From assembly GCA_030616165.1 (NCBI GenBank), contig JAUWXV010000007.1, forward strand, positions 1 through 33,971: 33,971 bases of DNA, written 5' to 3'. The notes below the pieces were generated by a model that had not been told where the DNA came from, searched no databases, and was given only the letters and a program-made list of their open reading frames with translations. Positions 32,262-33,971 of this stretch are shown one piece after another. The first letter of the stretch is position 1. Every line of letters begins with the position of its first letter. The translations under genes and the position numbers were made by a program. Origin of the DNA: a bacterium. Its GTDB lineage: Bacteria; SM23-31; JAUVVT01.

Positions 32262-33941
32262 TTATTTTATCTCTTTTATTCTGCAATCAAATATTTTTAT
32301 AATGTCGTCTATAATGGGTTCTTTTTCTTTAATCTTCTCAAGAGATTTGATAAGGTTTTCATTAAGTGGATTATTAGATTTTTTCAATTCTTTCGTTTTT
32401 AGATATTTAATAATAAATTTTTTATGAAATGTTTCTTCAAATACTTGACTGACTAAGTTTTTATTATTTTTTAGTGATGTGACATGAAACCCATTTTTTT
32501 CTGAAAATGATATTTCAAGTTCATTATTGAATATTTTAGTCGGCTTTCCTTCTCTTAAGAAAGCGCCCACATAAGGCTTTTCTGATTCAACCTTTTTAAT
32601 TATTTCATCCCATTTATTAATTATATCATTTAGGGTTAGGTTTTCATAAGACGGTTCTAATATGCTCTCTTTTATGTGAGCCGTTCCTTCAGATTTTTCA
32701 CTATATTTTTTCTTTTCGGTCGTATTATGATTGTTACGTTTTCCAAAGAGGTCCAGAGTTTCTGGTTTTGGAGGAATGTGAACCTGTTCTGATTTTCCTT
32801 TCAAGTCCTCGTTAATTTCATCTATTTTCCTCACTATCTCTTCAATATCTACACTTCGGTCTATTCGGAACATTTTCATAAGAGCAGTTTCCATCCTGAT
32901 AACTGGCTGGGGACTCCTTTTAATGGATATTTCCGCTGAAGAGGCTATTGAAATTAACCTTAAAATATCATCTTCTTTAAAGTGGGATGCAGTCTGAACA
33001 TATTTATTTTTATAGTTTGCTGAAGTTTCTATTAAATCTGTGGAGTTTGTTATTTTTGCAACTAATAAATTTCTCAAATGTTCTATTAAACCAGCAAAAA
33101 ATTCTTGAAGGTCATAACCCTCGCTTATAATTTTTTCTGATAACTCAAGCCCCTTTTTCAGGTCTTTGTTTAAAATATTGTCAGTAATCTCAAAGAATAT
33201 TTCCTGTTGCACAATTCCAAGAACTTTAAAAATATTTTCTGTTTTGATTTCATCACCGCTGAAAGAGACTATCTGGTCAAGGAGACTTTGTGCATCACGC
33301 ATACTTCCATCCGCCTTTTTTGCAATTACTGAGAGAGAATCATTATCGATTGTTATTCCTTCGCTGTTGCATATATTTTTTAATTGTTTTATAATATCAG
33401 AGGTAGTAATTCTCTTGAAATCGAATCTCTGGCATCTTGATAGAATAGTAAGAGGGACTTGATACGGCTGCGTAGTTGCAAAAATGAAGATTACTTTATC
33501 GGGAGGTTCTTCTAATGTCTTCAAAAGGGCGTTAAAAGCCTGAAGGGTGAGCATATGCACTTCATCAATTATGTAAATTTTATAATTTCCTTTTACAGGA
33601 ACATATCTTACATTTTCTCTCAGGTTTCTTATCTCGTCAATTCCTCTATTTGAAGCACCGTCGATTTCTAATACATCCATACTTCTGCTTTCGGTAATTT
33701 CGATGCAGTTGGAGCAATTATTGCATGGTTCAGTAGTAGGACCATTAAAGCAGTTTAGAGATTTTGCCAGAATTCTTGCAGTGGATGTCTTTCCGATACC
33801 TCTTGGCCCCGAAAATATATATGCATGAGCAATTCGATTGAATTTAATTGCATTCTGGAGGGTTCTTATAACAGGTTCTTGTCCAATGACATCGTTAAAT
33901 GTCATTGGACGCCATTTTCTTGCAGTAACTGTGTAAGCCAT
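32262..33941 (-). CDS. dnaX: DNA polymerase III tau/gamma subunit
   Basis: 559 residues. Clamp-loader AAA+ ATPase: canonical start KWRPMTFNDVIGQEPVIRTL, Walker A GPRGIGKT (45-52), zinc module Cys64, Cys73, Cys76 and Cys79, Walker B IIDEVHML (Asp126, Glu127), sensor FATTQPYQVPLTILSRCQRF. Clamp-loader domain III follows (about 230-360), then a variable charged linker and a C-terminal tau-like domain (about 420-559). I see no clear slippery heptamer for a programmed gamma frameshift. It loads the sliding clamp. The gene is complete, and ybaB and recR follow on the same strand. Confidence 0.96.
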   Translation of the reverse strand: MAYTVTARKWRPMTFNDVIGQEPVIRTLQNAIKFNRIAHAYIFSGPRGIGKTSTARILAKSLNCFNGPTTEPCNNCSNCIEITESRSMDVLEIDGASNRGIDEIRNLRENVRYVPVKGNYKIYIIDEVHMLTLQAFNALLKTLEEPPDKVIFIFATTQPYQVPLTILSRCQRFDFKRITTSDIIKQLKNICNSEGITIDNDSLSVIAKKADGSMRDAQSLLDQIVSFSGDEIKTENIFKVLGIVQQEIFFEITDNILNKDLKKGLELSEKIISEGYDLQEFFAGLIEHLRNLLVAKITNSTDLIETSANYKNKYVQTASHFKEDDILRLISIASSAEISIKRSPQPVIRMETALMKMFRIDRSVDIEEIVRKIDEINEDLKGKSEQVHIPPKPETLDLFGKRNNHNTTEKKKYSEKSEGTAHIKESILEPSYENLTLNDIINKWDEIIKKVESEKPYVGAFLREGKPTKIFNNELEISFSEKNGFHVTSLKNNKNLVSQVFEETFHKKFIIKYLKTKELKKSNNPLNENLIKSLEKIKEKEPIIDDIIKIFDCRIKEIK

Positions 33942-33971
33942 TTTATTTTTAATAAAAACAACTAAATAAGA

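Noticed and set aside
32262-32900. Programmed frameshift in dnaX producing gamma
   Set aside because: No A-AAA-AAG type heptamer with a following stem-loop was seen; poly-A runs present are ordinary for AT-rich DNA.
1-33971. CRISPR array
   Set aside because: The repeated sequences are palindromic, dispersed and not regularly spaced; no set of three or more equal repeats with unique spacers, and no cas gene.

Overview
The window is AT-rich DNA with few long gaps and reads as a chromosome segment of a Gram-negative (diderm) bacterium. An outer-membrane PorV/UPF0164-like barrel protein, an FG-GAP/ASPIC secreted protein, Tat-exported oxidoreductases and a leftover type IX-like/FlgD-like sorting tail fit the wider FCB group (Marinimicrobia, Ignavibacteria or Cloacimonadota-like lineages). 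That placement is an inference from gene content only.

Layout. (1) 1-8.6 kb: secreted FG-GAP/ASPIC protein, a barrel-transglutaminase-TPR fusion, a small TPR lipidless exported protein, a CHASE2 adenylate cyclase and CvpA. (2) 8.9-13.3 kb: mutS2, dnaG and a CAT-anticodon tRNA. (3) 13.25-17.41 kb: a compact genomic island integrated in that tRNA. A 48-bp perfect duplication of the tRNA 3' end bounds it, and it carries remnants of a DUF2958 gene and of a tyrosine recombinase. Its cargo is one tight three-gene operon: a nucleoside 2-deoxyribosyltransferase-like protein, a nicotinate phosphoribosyltransferase-like protein with a changed N-terminal active-site segment, and a 525-residue protein of unknown function that ends in what looks like an effector-associated domain (EAD1-like). 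This is the best candidate for an undescribed system, probably a nucleotide- or NAD-centred conflict (defence) module. (4) 17.4-24.0 kb: an accessory region with long non-coding stretches, a DUF1080 3-ketoglycoside-hydrolase-like protein, a thymidylate-synthase homologue, a tRNA-Ala 3' fragment that may be a second integration scar, and two tandem Tat-exported Gfo/Idh/MocA oxidoreductases. The DUF1080 protein plus the two oxidoreductases look like a periplasmic 3-keto-glycoside breakdown set. (5) 24.3-34 kb: housekeeping genes: gltX, a DUF3566-like membrane protein, a multi-TM protein, an NfeD-SPFH pair, an ABC exporter, and a dnaX-ybaB-recR cluster on the minus strand.

Intergenic regions are littered with short palindromic repeats. 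The best one is a 163-bp MITE-like element with 31-bp inverted ends and a 28-bp palindrome inside (8747-8909). A right-hand part of a second copy opens the window, degenerate versions lie at 4780-5002 and 24185-24295, and minimal versions consisting of the outer ends only occur at 11340, 28903 and 30838. Hairpins with a shared CCGAGTA(A/C)TCGG core or similar accompany them.
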